Assembly: GCA_945926705.1 (NCBI GenBank)
Contig: CAMEMA010000039.1
Span: 1 to 7,504 of the forward strand
Reading direction: 5' to 3'
Source: an uncultured Clostridia bacterium
Lineage (GTDB): Bacteria; Bacillota; Clostridia; Oscillospirales; Acutalibacteraceae
Length of the DNA: 7,504 bases
The position numbers and the translations under genes are program-made. Every line of letters begins with the position of its first letter. Positions within the stretch are counted from its first letter, which is position 1. Below, piece by piece: positions 6,993 through 7,504 of this stretch. Under the pieces are notes generated by a model. That model had not been told where the DNA came from and made no database searches. It saw nothing but the letters and a program-made list of their open reading frames with translations.

Positions 6993-6996
6993 GAGG
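6991..6996 (+). promoter_or_regulatory. Consensus ribosome binding site of rpsU
   Basis: AGGAGG, followed by a further G, lies 7 bases before the ATG at 7004. It fixes the start at the far upstream Met, so the long N-terminal extension of S21 is probably really translated. No ATG occurs between codon 17 and the S21 domain. Confidence 0.85.
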
Positions 6997-7003
6997 GAAG
7001 TAA

Positions 7004-7453
7004 ATGGCAGAGAAAGTTGAAATAATGGAAAAAACCGGATCTGAGGCTTCGATGAACAATAGTGAAAATCCTCAGTTTTTACTGAACCAATCTACAACAG
7101 TGACAAAAGACGGCTCGAAGGTTATTGTTAATGAGTCTAAAACATTATTAATTAACAACAGTCAAACTTTACCGAATGAAGCACAATCTTTAGCCGGTGA
7201 AGCATCTCAAATATCAAAAGTTTTGGATGATAAAAACCAACCCTCTGATGAAAAAACCGTATCTAACGAAAATTCTGATAGTCCAAAATCACTTGAAGCT
7301 TTACTAAAAAGATTCAAAAGAGTAAGTTCTGGAATAATACCTGAGCTCAGGAAAAGAGAAGCTTATAGAAGTAATTCCGTAAAACGCAAAGAAAAATCCA
7401 AACAAGCCAGAAAACGTAAAAAAAACAACAGATACGGAAGTGGCAGATGGTAA
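7004..7453 (+). CDS. rpsU: Ribosomal protein bS21 with a long low-complexity N-terminal extension
   Basis: Residues 94-140 are an S21 domain: SLEALLKRFKR (96-106) and ELRKREAY (114-121) match the conserved S21 pattern, followed by SVKRKEKSKQARKRKK (125-140) and a short tail NNRYGSGRW. bS21 sits on the 30S platform beside the anti-Shine-Dalgarno end of 16S rRNA and aids initiation. Usual S21 proteins are about 58-70 residues; this one is 149. Residues 1-93 are rich in Ser, Asn, Thr, Glu and Lys, have no predicted helix-forming hydrophobic core, and carry degenerate repeats of the type N-E/N-S/A-K/Q-T/S-L. The EKPSV box common in S21 reads SNSV here. Start choice rests on the consensus ribosome site; the gene has its own strong promoter and looks monocistronic within the window. 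The S21 identity is strong by motif; the role of the extension is unknown. Confidence 0.88.
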   Translation: MAEKVEIMEKTGSEASMNNSENPQFLLNQSTTVTKDGSKVIVNESKTLLINNSQTLPNEAQSLAGEASQISKVLDDKNQPSDEKTVSNENSDSPKSLEALLKRFKRVSSGIIPELRKREAYRSNSVKRKEKSKQARKRKKNNRYGSGRW

Positions 7454-7504
7454 TTTGATTTTCAAAATCCATAACATTATCAGGATCATTCCAATATTCC
7501 TCTG

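Noticed and set aside
7457..7469. Inverted repeat GATTTT-C-AAAATC just after rpsU as a terminator
   Set aside because: The loop is a single base, the arms are nearly all A and T, and no T-run follows, so it does not look like an intrinsic terminator.
7304..7489. 61-codon minus-strand frame at the right edge
   Set aside because: It is antisense to the S21 domain. Its Phe/Ser-rich product reflects the Lys/Arg codons of S21 read backwards.

Overview
The window is AT-rich (roughly 25-40% GC by hand count of scattered 60-base rows). It has purine-rich Shine-Dalgarno sites before most genes and consensus sigma70/sigmaA-type promoters. This, together with a tarI-tarJ pair for CDP-ribitol, suggests a low-GC Firmicute (Clostridia- or Bacilli-like). 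A spirochaete or another AT-rich host-associated bacterium is not excluded. No rRNA, tRNA, CRISPR array or insertion sequence was seen.

Positions 1-6723 hold a seven-gene surface-polysaccharide operon on the minus strand, packed with gaps of about 20-32 bases and one 8-base overlap. In order of transcription: an ExoA-like family 2 glycosyltransferase with C-terminal membrane helices, a LicD-family phosphotransferase, TarI (ribitol-5-phosphate cytidylyltransferase), TarJ (ribulose-5-phosphate reductase), a second GT2 glycosyltransferase, a GT4 glycosyltransferase, and a polytopic Wzy-like polymerase cut by the left window edge. The inferred product is a capsule or teichoic-acid-like heteropolymer carrying ribitol phosphate. 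TarJ and TarI make CDP-ribitol, LicD is the best candidate to transfer ribitol phosphate to the glycan, the three glycosyltransferases build the repeat unit, and the last gene polymerises it. No flippase, initiating transferase or choline-handling gene lies in the window.

Positions 6724-7003 are a divergent regulatory region. A minus-strand promoter (TTTACA, 17-base spacer, TATAAT) faces the polysaccharide operon, and an 8-base-arm palindrome overlaps its -35 box. A plus-strand promoter with perfect consensus boxes (TTGACA, 18-base spacer, TATAAT) faces the gene on the right. The roughly 90-base leader of that gene contains a possible 12-codon leader peptide whose stop codon overlaps the next Shine-Dalgarno site.

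Positions 7004-7453 encode ribosomal protein bS21 (rpsU) in an unusual form. A recognisable S21 domain at residues 94-140 is preceded by about 90 residues of low-complexity, probably disordered sequence with degenerate 7-8-residue repeats. The extended S21, its leader, and the coupling of LicD with CDP-ribitol synthesis are the points most worth a second look.
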